Source: Eucalyptus grandis (Eukaryota > Streptophyta > Magnoliopsida > Myrtales > Myrtaceae). From it: DNA of 64,000 bases. Below, piece by piece: positions 22,000 to 33,099 of this stretch. The notes beneath the pieces were generated by a model. It did not search any database and was not told the origin of the DNA. It saw only the letters and a program-made list of their open reading frames with translations. Location: assembly GCF_016545825.1 (NCBI RefSeq), contig NC_052615.1:36853516-36917515 (forward strand), in the 5' to 3' direction. The position numbers were made by a program, and so were the translations under genes. The first letter of the stretch is position 1; every line of letters starts with the position of its first letter.

Positions 22000-24900
22000 T
22001 TTCCCTCGACATGTGGGGAACTGCTGCCGTTTCAAAAGACCATCTTTTGGAGCATATCTTGCTGCCTTCTTCCCAAAAACTCAGGGCTTTTTACCCATTC
22101 GACCGCACCCTTTGACTGCACTTTCTTCGACTAGTACTATAGACTTAAGGCCGTCAAGTAGGAGGTGTAGCGCAAAGCTCGAATCAACAAGGCCTTGGAG
22201 TTCTATACTCTTGATTTGAAACTCAATCACAAATTTTTGGGTAGCCTCACTTGCTTCTGGTCGCCGTCTTGTGAACTATTTCTTCTTCAAGTCAAGCCCT
22301 ATATCAGTGACTCTTCTTGATGCGTTCGCCATCACTAGTTTAAGTCTGGATGGTGATGATGCCAGCACTATCGCTCCTTCGGCTTGTGACTTCTTTGAAA
22401 AAGGTATAGACCTTTCCTATACCAACTTCCAAAAAACCTACGCTTGTCCAATAGGAGATGCTGAGGATGAGGAGCATGCTGCCTTTCTGTTTTACTGGCT
22501 GTCTAGGTTTGTTTTTTGTCGCCCCTCCTTTCAAGTAGCTCGGGATTTCAAGGGTCTAGCTTTTTATCTTTTCCTTACTCTCACTGCCTTTTATCGCGGC
22601 CTTGGTTTCTCATCTGTTACTATGTGTGTTCCTACCTCTGGGGTTTTTCATGATCCTTTCTAGATCCTCCAAGCATAGGTCAAGTTGTATTTTCCATCCC
22701 TTTTCTCAGACGCCAAAGTCTCTCTTCCACAAAGGCCCAAATAAGAACCATTCTATCTTGAAAGTAAAGGAGCACAGCTGCTGCATTTCCATTTTCACCC
22801 CTCTCCCGAAGGGTTTTCATCTTTTCAACATTTCCTCAATTGTTTTTACCATCACTCTCTAAATACCGACGATTTCTACCCACTTTCAAGCACATATTTT
22901 ATCTTTGTCTTTGACTTCGGTCGAACGAAGGACGACAAAAAATTTTGGCGTTCTGTTTTAGTTGCATCTGACCTGACATTGAGGCTATCACTAAAAGGGA
23001 AACTGAAGTCAGGCTTGGAAGTTTACTCCCCTCAATATCGCGCTCGGTAGCTGGGCTTGTCCCAAGGCATTCCGCTTATGGCTCCCTACTCCATGAATTT
23101 TCCTTTCGATGAGAAGCACCTTTTTGGGGTGACCAAATTGTCTGATCCCTTATTCTGCTACCATGCCATCACCAGCAAAATACTTCGACATTTTTCGATC
23201 AAACCGTACGACCCAACCCCTAGTGTTCTCAAGAGTTTCACTACTTGATGGACGACCTATTGGGATTCCCTTTTTATCGAAGATTTCGAAGACATTCTTA
23301 GCAAGGTCATCTCCACAACTCATGTTACCAATATTGCTGAACGTTCGTCCAGTCTTCCTATCTCTCTGACTCATCGGGCAATGAAAAGAACGCGAGACTC
23401 CGGCATTTTCTTTTCTAGACTTTGTGATACTTCTTGATCTAGCCTTAGTCTGATGTTCTGGTAATCTAGGTAGGGGTGAGCATCGGTCGGGTCAACCCTA
23501 GACCGGCCCAACCCTAGCGGTCCTCGTCCGGTTGCCGGAGGGATTGAGTCGGTCCTCAATCCTAGGATCCCTGAATCAGTATTGTGTAGGTTGGTTTTCG
23601 GTCCTAAGAGTTTAGTGTCGATTTAATCCAGGCCAATCATAACTGTATAATATATATATATATATAATATTATTTATAATTTTTTATATAGTGAAAACCC
23701 TAAGTCAAATGACGTCAATAACATTAAACAACTCCTCAGTGATAAGTATTTTACACTGTTCTTTAATAGTTTAGACTTTTAATGTCTTTTATGGCATCAA
23801 CAACCATATTTACAAACGAAGAAAATGTCTTTGTAAGGAGTTTTCACGGCGTATCCTCCTCCAGTACTTGTTCTCTTATGTCTTATTTGTCCTCTTAGTC
23901 TTCAATTTACCAAAATCGAAAAAAACAACTTCTTTGCTCACCATTCGACACTCGCCTCCATCGCTTTTGGTTGTTTGCGTCGCTCAATGCTCGACACTCA
24001 CCCCACTCATCGCTTGACACTCACCCCACTCAATGCTCACCTCTCTTCACTAACTTGCTCGTCGCCGAATCCATTGGGTCGGTCCAATCCTCGGTCACCT
24101 TTTCAGGAAGTGCAAAAAATGAAACAAAAAATAGTATCGATCGGTCTGGGTTGACCTTGAAACTGGACTGAATCCATTGGATCGGTCTAGTCCTCGGTCT
24201 CAAGCTCAATAAAGTCGGTCCTTGGTCCCAAAATTGAGGATGAACACTGTGCGAGTTGGTCCTTGGGTTAGGGGATGGACCGGCCTAACCCAGATCACGT
24301 CACCCTAAATCCAAGTATACTTGCTTCCATGCAAGTGGAAGGGCCAGGAGGCACTTATCAAGGTCTATCCCAACTGCACAATCTTTCCAGTTAGCACGTC
24401 TAATCTCCAACTCTTCTACTCCTGACGTCATTGATGTGGAGATTGCAAGCTCAAGGCCATTCTCTTGCCGATAGTCTTGCACCTTCGATTCCTCTTGCTA
24501 CCGAGACTTCTGCATCGGCCCTGATCAATATCGACAACTTCCCAGGTCCTGCAAATCTTCCTATGTCAAAGCATGCTTCTTCGTTTTCCGATAGAGCAAG
24601 CGGATCTCCTTCAACACCTAGAGAAACCCCACTAGAACCGATCCTTTCTCGAGAGGCAATCTCCTCTACCGCTAGTAAGCATGATCCCAATGTGCCTCGA
24701 GGAGAACCAACCTCTTCGCCAACCCAAGATAACTTAGAACCGAATTCCCCTCTTGCTCTAAATCCCTCTCTGGAAAAGAGAAGTAGTCCCGCTGCTGCTC
24801 CTGTCTCATCAATTGCTGCCTCGAGTTCTTTTCAAGAGCCGCCAATTGCTTTTACTTCCTGTGCTGGGGAAGAAAGAGACTTTGCTTTATCTCCAATTCG

Positions 24901-25797
24901 AGACTTCATTTTTTCATCATCAGCTCCAATGACTTTGGAAGCTATATTTTCCCCAGGATTACTTCAACTGCGGTTTCGCCTTTTTCCATTCCCATGCTAC
25001 TACCCAGTGGGTCAGAGTGTACTGTCCCTATTGATGTAAGTTCAACTCTCATCTCGTCTTTACTCTATTCGTTGTATTGATTCTGACTTCCATCTTGTTA
25101 GATTCCCTGTCGTGAACTTGTTCCTACAATCATCGGGTCAACGACCCGACTTAACTCAAGGAAAGTATCTCTTCCTAATTCTGACGCCGTCGAGAGTGCC
25201 AAGCAAACTCTTCACAAAATTACTCGAATGCTTTCTATTACCCCTTTCGAATTTAGTCCAGAGGAACTCGCCAAGCTCACCCCAGAAGAACGGGTCCGGT
25301 TATTCTTGAAGATTTCTAGAGGAGGCCTCACTGAACTCTTTGGTGACCCTCGACTCGAGGTACAAGCTAAAGCACTTCTTCAATCATTCTATTCTAATCT
25401 TGCTTTTGCTGGACATCGCGCTTTTCAAACCAGTTGCGACAAGTACCTTCCTATCTTTCTTGAGAGCTTGGACACTGTCAAGAACAACAGCGATCGGCTC
25501 TAGTCCTTGGCTCTTTCGGAACGCAAGGTCTGGGCATTTGCTAAGAAGGCTCAGAAGCAAAAGGTCGAGGCAGATCATCTCATGCAGTCATTTCTAGTTA
25601 TGATAGAGACCAAGCTTCAACTGGAAAGAAATATTCTGAATCTCAAAGCTCAGCTCGCTGACGAGCATCACAAGCTTCTATCCCATCAACTAGATATGAC
25701 TAACACTTGGCGATTGTTGAGCAACGGAATTGACAAAGCAGCAGAACAATTTGAGGACTCCGAGAACTCTGTTGCTGCTTTAGATCGTCAGAAATGA
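22000..25797 (+). pseudogene. Tat-B accessory gene 1, main part: plant mobile domain and coiled coil
   Basis: After the Sirevirus the gene resumes in frame (RHVGNCCRFKRPSFGAY). At 22271-22663 one long frame carries SVTLLDAFAITSLSLDGDD and DEEHAAFLFYWLSRFVFC, then QVARDFKGLA. These are hallmark blocks of the plant mobile domain (aminotransferase-like/MAIN-type PMD). After 22700 the coding is frameshifted. An hAT-like MITE interrupts it at 23471-24307. Ser/Pro-rich sequence (24431-24955) and a Glu/Lys coiled coil (25228-25797; EELAKLTPEERVRLFLKI, LQLERNILNLKAQL) follow. PMD proteins such as MAIN and MAIL1 act in plant nuclei and PMD copies are common in Tat elements. It lies antisense to Tat-B pol and is now a pseudogene. 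Confidence 0.7.
23471..24307. mobile_element. hAT-like non-autonomous element, 837 bp, degenerate 8-bp TSD
   Basis: The left end is TAGGGGTGAGCATCGG; the reverse complement of the right end is TAGGGTGACGTGATC. Subterminal inverted homology is rich in GGTCGG/CCGACC and GGACCGGCC motifs. The flanks AATCTAGG (23463-23470) and AATCCAAG (24308-24315) match at 6 of 8 positions, consistent with an old 8-bp hAT duplication. No transposase is encoded. It interrupts accessory gene 1. Confidence 0.7.
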
Positions 25798-26865
25798 TCA
25801 AGCCCAAGCTTCTAGGTCAGAACCTGGCTTGTGACAAGGAGTTTCCGTCTTTTTTGTTCTTTAGTCGAGCGGGAATGCTCTCATCCCTAGCTTTATTATG
25901 TTTGAACCAATATAGTATCTTGTGGCTTTACGATTCTCTTTCGCTCTTGGACATGTATTTTTTCACGATTGGGCATGTTGATGGATGCTTCAATTTCCTG
26001 CGATTAGGCTTACAACGGTGTTTATTCATGTGCTGCTTGGTTTCTTCTTCCACGTTCCCCATGACCAATGCGAAACTGCTGAAGCACTTCTTCAATCATT
26101 CTATTCTAATCCCGCATTTGCTAGGCGTCGTGCTTTGGTGACCCTCAACTCGAGGTACAAGCTAAAGCACTTCTTCAATCATTCTATTCTAATCCCGCTT
26201 TTGCTAGGCATCGCGCTTTCCGAACCAGTTGCGACCAATACCATCCTATCTTTCTCGAGAGCTTGGAACTGTCAAGAAGAACAATGATAGTCCTTGGCTC
26301 TTTCGGAACGTAGGGTTCGGGCATTTGCTAAGAAGGCTCAGAAACAGAAGGTCGAGACAGATCATCGCAGTCATTTCTAGTTGTGACGGAGACCAAGCTT
26401 CAATTGAAAAGAAAAACTATGAATCTCAAAGCTCAGCTCAATGAGGAGCGTCGCAAGCTTCTGTCCCATCAACTAGATATGACTGACACGTGGCGCTTGT
26501 TGAGCAACAGAATTGACTAGGCAATAGAACAATTTGAGGAATCCGAGAAGTTTGTTGTTGCTTTGGACCATCAGAAGATGATGAAGCCCAAGCTTCTAGC
26601 TCAGAACCTGGCTTGTGACAAGGAGTTTCTATCTTTTCATTCTTTAGTCGAGCGAGAATACTCTCATCCCTGACTTTATTATGTTTGAACCAATTTAGTA
26701 TCTTGTGGCTTTGCAGTTCTCTTTCACTCTTGGACATGTATTTCTTCACAGTTGGACATGTTGATGGATGTTTCATTTTCCCGCGCTTAGGCTTACAACG
26801 GTGTTTATTCACGTGCCGCTTAGTTTCTTCTTCCATGTTCCCCATGACCAATGTGGAACTGTTTC
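25342..26865. repeat. Tandem duplication of the accessory gene 1 tail (two units of about 0.78 kb)
   Basis: GGTGACCCTC starts at 25342 and again at 26137; AGCCCAAGCT at 25801 and 26585; TTTCTTCTTCC at 26041 and 26824. The offset is 783-795 bp across the unit. A short third copy of the left end (GAAGCACTTCTTCAATC) lies at 26076-26136, between the units. The duplicated block covers the coiled-coil coding end and its downstream sequence. Unit 2 has stops (for example 26518), so it is not a second gene copy that could be used. Confidence 0.85.
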
Positions 26866-26943
26866 ATTCCCTACGTTCTTCATGGTTACATTATCGAAAC
26901 TATCCACTACTTCTTGCAGTTTTCATTCTGCTTTCTCTATTTA

Positions 26944-29390
26944 ATGGCATCAACCGCTTCCATTCCTTACTCTCTTCGATCTTCTTTCCTTTCCTTTTAT
27001 GCCATGGCTCCATATACTAGAGCTTCTAGCAAGGATGTATATCGTTCCAATGCTTTCATGGGTCGCCTCACCGCATTGTATTGTCTTTGAGAAGAAAGGG
27101 AAGCTTCTGGTTAACTCTGTCGATTTAATTGTCGATCTAGAAATTTGGAAAGACTCCATTCCTGCCGATCTTAGGTTGGGCCCTTATTTTGAGACCTTGC
27201 CCCCTCCTCCATATTTCGATGAAAGTTTTCCTTGAAACCACAAAAAGCAACTTCCCTTTCAAGAAGGGATCCTTATTGATCATCAGTGGCCTCTCACGAA
27301 TGACAGGTTTTCTCATCTTCCAAGCCTTGATCCTGTATTTATTGCCTGGTATCGACACTTGAACCTTATTTTGAGCATGTTTGGAAAAGACTAATCCCGA
27401 GCTCTTGAACTTTGTTGCATCCCTCTTTCTATTGATTACGATTTACTTGCCAGCCTTTGCTGTTTTGGTCATCTTCCATACATTGCTTCTTTCTTCTTGC
27501 TGGTCCCATGTCTATCACTTTACTTGATGTCCATGCCCTAACCGATTTCATGCCTTATGGTGATGAGTCTGCCACTTTGTATATTACCGACGTCCCTAAG
27601 TTCAATGACTTGAATTCACTGGATCTTTATCCCAGTGCCTTTGCGAGATGTTACATGGATAGTAGTTGCAACAAACTAGTAAGGAGCACAAGGCATTTCT
27701 GTTATATTCATTTTCTCGATACATTTTCTATAGTCCTTCAAACTCCATTTCAAAAAAGTGTAATGCTCTTGCCGTCTACAAAGCCCTTGGACTTCATCAG
27801 CCCCTCGGCAAGATGATACTTGCTATTATACCGATCCATCATCGACCTTCAATCCTGTCTTAACATTGACCATCCCGAACCTTTCTTTAGTCCTCTTTGG
27901 CTTTTGTAAACTTGGGTTATACTGTATTTTCCCAATTTGTTCGCTGATGTTCCCGAAATTCCTCGAAGGTGGTATGATGTACACTCGGGTCCTCTTGGCC
28001 CCGACAACTATAGTATTGAAGTCCTTTGCAAACCTTTAAAGCAGTAATCATTGTCTCCTCTTTCTCCCTTTACCTTTTTCTTGGAATATTTCCTCTCAGT
28101 CCGGAAGGAATCCATGGTGTTCGACCGTGTTTTCTTTTCTAGTCTATACCGGCCTTAGATCAATTTCCAGACTATTTTTGTGATCAGTATCCAGAGGATG
28201 AGTACCTATGGAGGCACGCCTTCACTTCTGACGATCTACCATTATACTTTTCCAAAGATGGCAAATTATCCCCTAGGTTCGAGGTGTACCATCCACGTAC
28301 TATGCTAGGCAGTTTGGGGGTACCTAGGAAATCCATATGCCTTGTATCAATTTAATCGACTTCCTCTTCGCTCTATCGAAGCGCTGTCATTCTCGAGCTG
28401 CTTTCAAATGCCAAGAGGCTATCGATGACAAGATGGTTGCATGCACCTACTATTGTAGCTTTTAAATAGACGCTAAGGGCTTGCCTTCTTTCGAGAATAG
28501 GTGGGCTTCATATCAAGATACTTTGTTTGCTTCCGGTATCGAGGCCATTCTTTCTAAGGTAATAGGGGTTCATCTTCCTCGGCTTCGTGATTCTTGTCCT
28601 GTCGCGATGATGTAATGCCTTCTTCTTCGTAGTATACTAATCCATACACCTCGGTCTATACTTTGCGACACTTTAGCTTATCGGGAGACCTTACGTATAA
28701 GAGCACTTCCTTATCATGCCGAGTCTTCCCGTTCTTGATCTAGTCATAGTAGGAGCAGAACCAGTACTCCTCCGACCGATGGCGCTAACCACTCCTTCAG
28801 TGTCTTATCTTCACCCATGAATGTTCGTGATTTAGAGAAATGGAGGAAATTGTTCACTATTTTGTCTTATGGGTATCCCTTTATCATTTCTAATCCGCTT
28901 ATGATGGAAGAGATTAATTATTTATTGTCAAGCTTGGATCCCTAATAAACTCTGTGTCATGTCTTGCTTTTTAGCACATATATAGGGAACTATTCCTCTC
29001 CATCAATTCCGCTCTGGAAGTGTATCAGGACTATTGCGTCAAGCTTGCCTCTGTTGAAGCGTTCGAAGCCAAATACTGATGCAAAAAATCGGAGAAAGCT
29101 GATCTCGAAAAGGAACTCACAATCAGGATGGAACATCTGAATGACAATAGGCAAGGGTCATCATTGCTTCTTCAACGTGTCGCTCCCAACAATCCGTTTT
29201 CAGCGGAGCTTTTACATCGGATGGAGCTGGCTGAAGAATTTGCTGTTGTTTTGACTCGAGATATACACTGAGTCCAAGATGCCTTAGTGTCTCTTTTCCA
29301 TGAATGTGAGGACCTAAGTAGAAATATCCGAGCTTAGGCCTCCGAAGGACTCGGTATCGCGCAGAGAACTTGGCACTAGAATGGCTGCTA
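26944..29390 (+). pseudogene. Tat-B accessory gene 2: second plant-mobile-domain gene, degenerate
   Basis: ATG 26944 opens MASTASIPYSLRSS. Reading across frameshifts, the N-terminal part holds LLVNSVDLIVDLEIWKDSI and PPPPYF. The PMD core begins with SLCCFWSSSIHCFF and AGPMSITLLDVHALTDF (about 27440-27560). It continues with EHKAFLLYSFSRYIFY (27670), LGKMILAILYRSII (27810), PLWLL-TWVILYFP (27890) and YHPRT-ARQFG (28280-28320). A coiled-coil tail (ADLEKELTIRMEHLNDN and further) runs from 28980 to about 29390. The same order of domains occurs in accessory gene 1, but sequence divergence is large. It lies antisense to Tat-B pol. PMD identity is inferred from these motifs. Confidence 0.6.
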
Positions 29391-29399
29391 AGAAGCTTT

Positions 29400-30060
29400 G
29401 TTCTTACATTCTGCCAACAATTTGATTTTTAACTGTTCCTCCTTGTATTTAGGCTGGTCTTGTAAATATGTTACTCTTTTGCACGGAATGTACTTATATC
29501 TCGATATGTCTTGGACTTTGTAATGTATATATACTGAACGACTTGATCCATTGTAAAAGATCCCTTGTCTATCTTTAATTCTTCCAAGATATTGTCTCGA
29601 ACTGAACTCTTTTCAAAACTCATACACAATGTTGATCTCTTCGTAATTCTGAATCACGAATAGGTAATCAACTGGCAGCCTTATTATTTGGATCTAATTA
29701 ATTAAATCCATTATTTGATCTTATCCTGCCGCTGTACTCACATCTTCCTGTACAGCTTTCTAACTGATAAAGTCAGCATATCTCTTTCCAGGACCAAATC
29801 CTATCCGTAGCTAGAATCTTCCTAACCAGCTACGAGCCGCCCATTAAAGGCCACTTGCACTATTCGATCGAGTCCTTTTATATCTCCAAGGATGCGATGA
29901 TCTCCTGGACCATAATGTTCTTCCTGACTCTTTGGCTTCTCTTGCAATCCCCAAGACTTCAATTACTCCCATCTGTTGCATATTAATGCACATCCCTCCA
30001 ATTTTCCAATTAACCTGGTCGTGCTTTCCTCCATTATCCATGATCTTCCCAACCATTGCA
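29400..30060. other. Spacer between accessory genes 2 and 3
   Basis: About 660 bp with no recognisable coding sequence on either strand. Its right end leads into a TATA box for accessory gene 3, so part of it may act as that gene's promoter. Confidence 0.5.
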
Positions 30061-30069
30061 AACTTCAGC

Positions 30070-30077
30070 TATAAATA
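30070..30077 (+). promoter_or_regulatory. TATA box upstream of accessory gene 3
   Basis: TATAAATA lies 57 bp before ATG 30134 on the plus strand, followed by a pyrimidine-rich leader. Spacing and context fit a plant core promoter. It would drive transcription antisense to Tat-B pol. Confidence 0.5.
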
Positions 30078-30133
30078 GTCCCTTTTTTTGGGTTCATTCA
30101 TCCTCACAAATCGCCTTCCTTCTTACTTCTAGA

Positions 30134-30845
30134 AATGGCTGCACCCCCAATAATCTCCCTAATCCACATAGTCTCAGTCGAAGCTATTGAAAGTGGAAGC
30201 AACTTTATGAGTTGCTTTCTGGAGGCTTGGCTTCCATAGCCAAGGATGAAGAGAAAGAGGCTGCGGTGAGGAGGATTCTTCCAGAGATGGACATCGCTCC
30301 AATCAGCGGTTCTGAACTCCACTGCCAATATGACACCTTCTGTCTCCCTGTCTCGGAGGGTCTGAAGGCCTACAAGCTTAACCTCGCCCAGATCGAGGAG
30401 AAGGCCATCCTGGAAGAAAGGGTTATGTCCCTCGACCAGTGTACTGACCTTGTTGCTCGCACTATGAACTGGTACCACAAGGCACTAGCTTCGGCAGAGA
30501 AGAAGGTATCTCAGATTCGCGATCAACAACCTCGATTGGGACAGACTTACAAAAGAGGAGGAGTAAATTGCTGCTGGGAGATCCCGCGTTGATACTGACC
30601 GTACCGTTGGGCTGATTGAACGACTGTCCAATATTGGCCTGGAAATAACGATACTTGGTGACCTTGTTGCCGAATTAAAAGATTGTCCATGCTTGCAAGA
30701 TGTGAATATCGAGATCCTGAAGAAAGAGCGGGATCCCATCTTCGAGAAGACCTACAAGATGCACCCGTTGGTGGCCCAAAGTGAGCAGGCCCACTCCCAT
30801 ATAGAGGGACACCTGAAGGATTTCTTGATGGCGATCAAAGCTTAG
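30134..30845 (+). pseudogene. Tat-B accessory gene 3, helical protein of unknown function
   Basis: ATG 30134 opens MAAPPIISLIHIVSVEAIE, then a one-base frame change leads into KWKQLYELLSGGLAS and a continuous frame 30212-30560 (AAVRRILPEMDIAP, EGLKAYKLNLAQIEEKA, CTDLVARTMNWYHKAL). A further frame change near 30560 continues as DTDRTVGLIERLSNIGLE, LGDLVAELKDCP and ILKKERDPIFEKTYKM to a stop at 30843-30845. About 235 residues, mostly predicted helix. It is less GC-poor and less decayed than its neighbours, with only two frame breaks and its own TATA box. I do not recognise the family. It lies between accessory gene 2 and the Tat-B integrase end, on the opposite strand to integrase. Confidence 0.5.
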
Positions 30846-31085
30846 CTGACGTTCATTCCCATTGCTAACCCGTAGCCCTTACTGCATCTTGACCGCTGCC
30901 AAAGGATATGGGCATGTGACCTGTGTTGCTTTTGGACTAGCCTTTGCTACCTTCGCTGCCTTAGGATTGGACGTTGTGTGCTGTAAATATTTCCCTTTCA
31001 CTAGTCTCGGTTGTAGTCATGTGTCGCTGGATTTTTTGAATGAAGGAAGTGTTTGAATCTATGTTTCTTCTTCTTTCTCCCTTAT

Positions 31086-31516
31086 TTCCACATCATAGGG
31101 TAAAATAACTTCAAATATTTTCCATTGATGGACCGCAGCAATTCCTCTCCTTCCAAGTTCACTAATCGGTAAGCGTTCCCACTTAACACATCAATAACTT
31201 GAAATGGTCCCTCCTATGTGAGTGACCAATTACCGAATGTCTCGATTTTTGTGTGAAATGGGAGGATTGTCTTCCAAACCAAATCCCCCAAGGCAAAAGA
31301 CTTAGCTTTCACATGTTTATTGTAAGCTCTTGCTACTCGCTTTTTCTGAGCAATCACATGATCTAGGGCTGCTGATGTCATCTCATCCAATTTGTCCAAT
31401 TGCATATATATCGCCTCATTATACTCCTCTGGCAAGATCTCATTATGAAGCCTTACCCTTAGTGATTGCACTATGATTTCTAGTGGCAAAACTGCCTCTT
31501 GGCCATAGAAGTCCAT
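31086..31516 (-). pseudogene. Tat-B integrase, C-terminal part only
   Basis: The minus strand from 31516 reads FYGQEAVLPLEIIVQSLR, the conserved end of gypsy integrase cores. Then comes a helical stretch (AALDHVIAQKKRVARAYNKHV) and the GNW/EGPF C-terminal module (SFALGDLVWKTILPF, GNAYRLVNLEGEELL, INGKYLKLFYP). A stop near 31210 splits the last part. The zinc finger and DDE core are absent because the element ends at 31516 against Tat-A RT. This fragment fixes the orientation of Tat-B. Confidence 0.8.
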
Positions 31517-32110
31517 AAGACGGCTTTTAGGTGCCTAGAAGCCATAGGGACATGCTTGGAAAGTTATGCCATTCGGATTGAAGAACGCTGAAGCAACTTA
31601 TCAATGGGCAATGAATTTCATTTTCTATGACATGATAGGAGAGTTCATAGAGGTGTACATTGACGATATCCTAATCAAATCGGAAGAGATAAGTCATCTC
31701 GAATATCTTGAGCAACTTTTTACTAGGATGGAGAAGTATCAATTGAAAATGAACCCTCTAAAATGTGCATTCGGTATAAAAGTTGCGAATTTCTTAGGCT
31801 TTCTAGTTAACAATGAGGAATAGATATTGATAAGTATAAGGCTAAGGCCATACTAGATTTATCTCCTCCAACTAACAAGAAACAATTGCAAATGATAATC
31901 GAGAAAGTAAATTTTCTTAGGAGATTTATTGCTAACCTATCTCGCAAAATAGAGATGTTTTCTCCTTTGTTGAAGTCGAAAAATCAAGAGGAATTGATCT
32001 GGCAAGAAGAACACCAGCGTGCCTTCGAAAGAATAAAGGCATATTTGACGAATCCTCCAGTGCCGATACTGCCAAAGCAGGCAGGCCTCTAAAACTCTGT
32101 GTTGGCCACT
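31517..32110 (+). pseudogene. Tat-A reverse transcriptase, C-terminal half
   Basis: The sequence resumes with HKTAFRC and, after a one-base slip, VMPFGLKNAEATYQWAMN. The catalytic VYIDDILI (YIDD) is intact, followed by LNPLKCAFGI-like MNPLKCAFGIKVANFLGFLV. The thumb and RNase H connection (FLRRFIANLSRKIEMFSPLL, WQEEHQRAFERIKAYL) ends near 32092. A stop at 31821-31823 and one more frame change occur. It is the direct continuation of the frame interrupted near 11655. Confidence 0.85.
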
Positions 32111-32900
32111 GATACAACTTTTGGTAATATGCTGGCACAAGAGAATGATGAAGGCAAAAAGCAAGCAGTATAGTATCTTAATAGGATGTCGAACGATGCC
32201 GAGAAAAGATAAAAATGCTATTGGAAGATCAGTTTGTCTCTATCTTTTGCATGTACGAAATTGCAACATTACTTGTTGCCAGCTGTTGTTCATATGATAT
32301 GCAAAACCGATGTTATCAAGTACATGCTTACAAGGCCTATAGTGAAAGAACAAGTGGCAAAGTGGTCTTTCGCATTGTCTGAGATGGATTAAAGTTTACG
32401 TGCCAATGAAAGCAGTGAAAGGACAAGCCGTGGCTGATTTTGTCACGGAGTACCCATGTGTCCAAGCCGAAGATATCGAAACTGAAAATAATGCATCATT
32501 GCTCCCGTGGTTACTATATTTTAATGGTTCGTCCATGTCCATAGCATTAGGAGTTGGGGTTTTGATTGTATCACCAAGATGGCACAAAATGAAATTTCAG
32601 TTCAAGCTTGACTTTAAATGTTCCAATAATCAAAGCTGAATATGAGGCACTCATAGTTAGCCTCTACTTTTTGGTTGACATGAATGTGCAATCGATTAAA
32701 GTGATGGGCGATTCGCAGTTAGTGATCAAACAGCTAAAGGGAGAGTATCAATGTATTAATGAGACTATTATGGAGCACTTTAATACAGCTAAAGAATTGT
32801 TGATCAGATTTCCCAATTTGGAACTAGTACACATACTAGGATATTAGAATGCGGAAGCCAATGAGCTTACTCAGATGGCATTCGGCTATCGCATCTCGAA
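32110..32900 (+). pseudogene. Tat-A RNase H, broken
   Basis: The first RNase H part (NSVLATDTTFGNMLAQEND) is at about 32092-32160 with stops after it. A second RNase H domain (32400-32870) shows VKGQAVADFVTEYP, then LLYFNGSSMSIALGVG (first Asp replaced by Asn in FDGSS), KAEYEALIVSLYFLVDM (Glu retained) and VMGDSQLVIKQL (Asp retained). A stop at 32637 and a frame change break it. Two RNase H-like domains are usual in the Tat lineage. The Asp to Asn change at the first catalytic position would abolish activity. Confidence 0.75.
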
Positions 32901-33099
32901 AGAATTTGCTTACACTTTAATGAATGAAATAAAAGTATTGCCATCTATGTCACAACTGGAAGTTGCAAGAAAAGGAGATGATCGGGATTGGCGGATACCG
33001 ATAATAGAGTATTTAAAGAATCCCCAATCACGAGACAAAGGATTAAGAAAGGAAGCGCTAAAATATGTGCTCTTAGGTGAAGAATTTTATTGGCATACT

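Larger units (their letters stand above)
11656..31516 (-). mobile_element. Tat-B: minus-strand Ty3/gypsy Tat element carrying three antisense accessory genes; 5' part missing
   Basis: From right to left it shows an integrase C-terminus (31516-31086), a long accessory region whose genes all read on the opposite (plus) strand, a purine tract at 12120-12137 and a 3' LTR (12119-11656). This matches a minus-strand element with a pol to aORF to PPT to LTR layout. Antisense extra ORFs between pol and the 3' LTR are known for Tat-lineage elements. The 5' LTR, gag, protease, RT and most of integrase are absent, and the LTR also lacks roughly its last 90 bp relative to Tat-A. It lies inside Tat-A RT. 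A Sirevirus and an hAT MITE later inserted into it. Confidence 0.75.
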
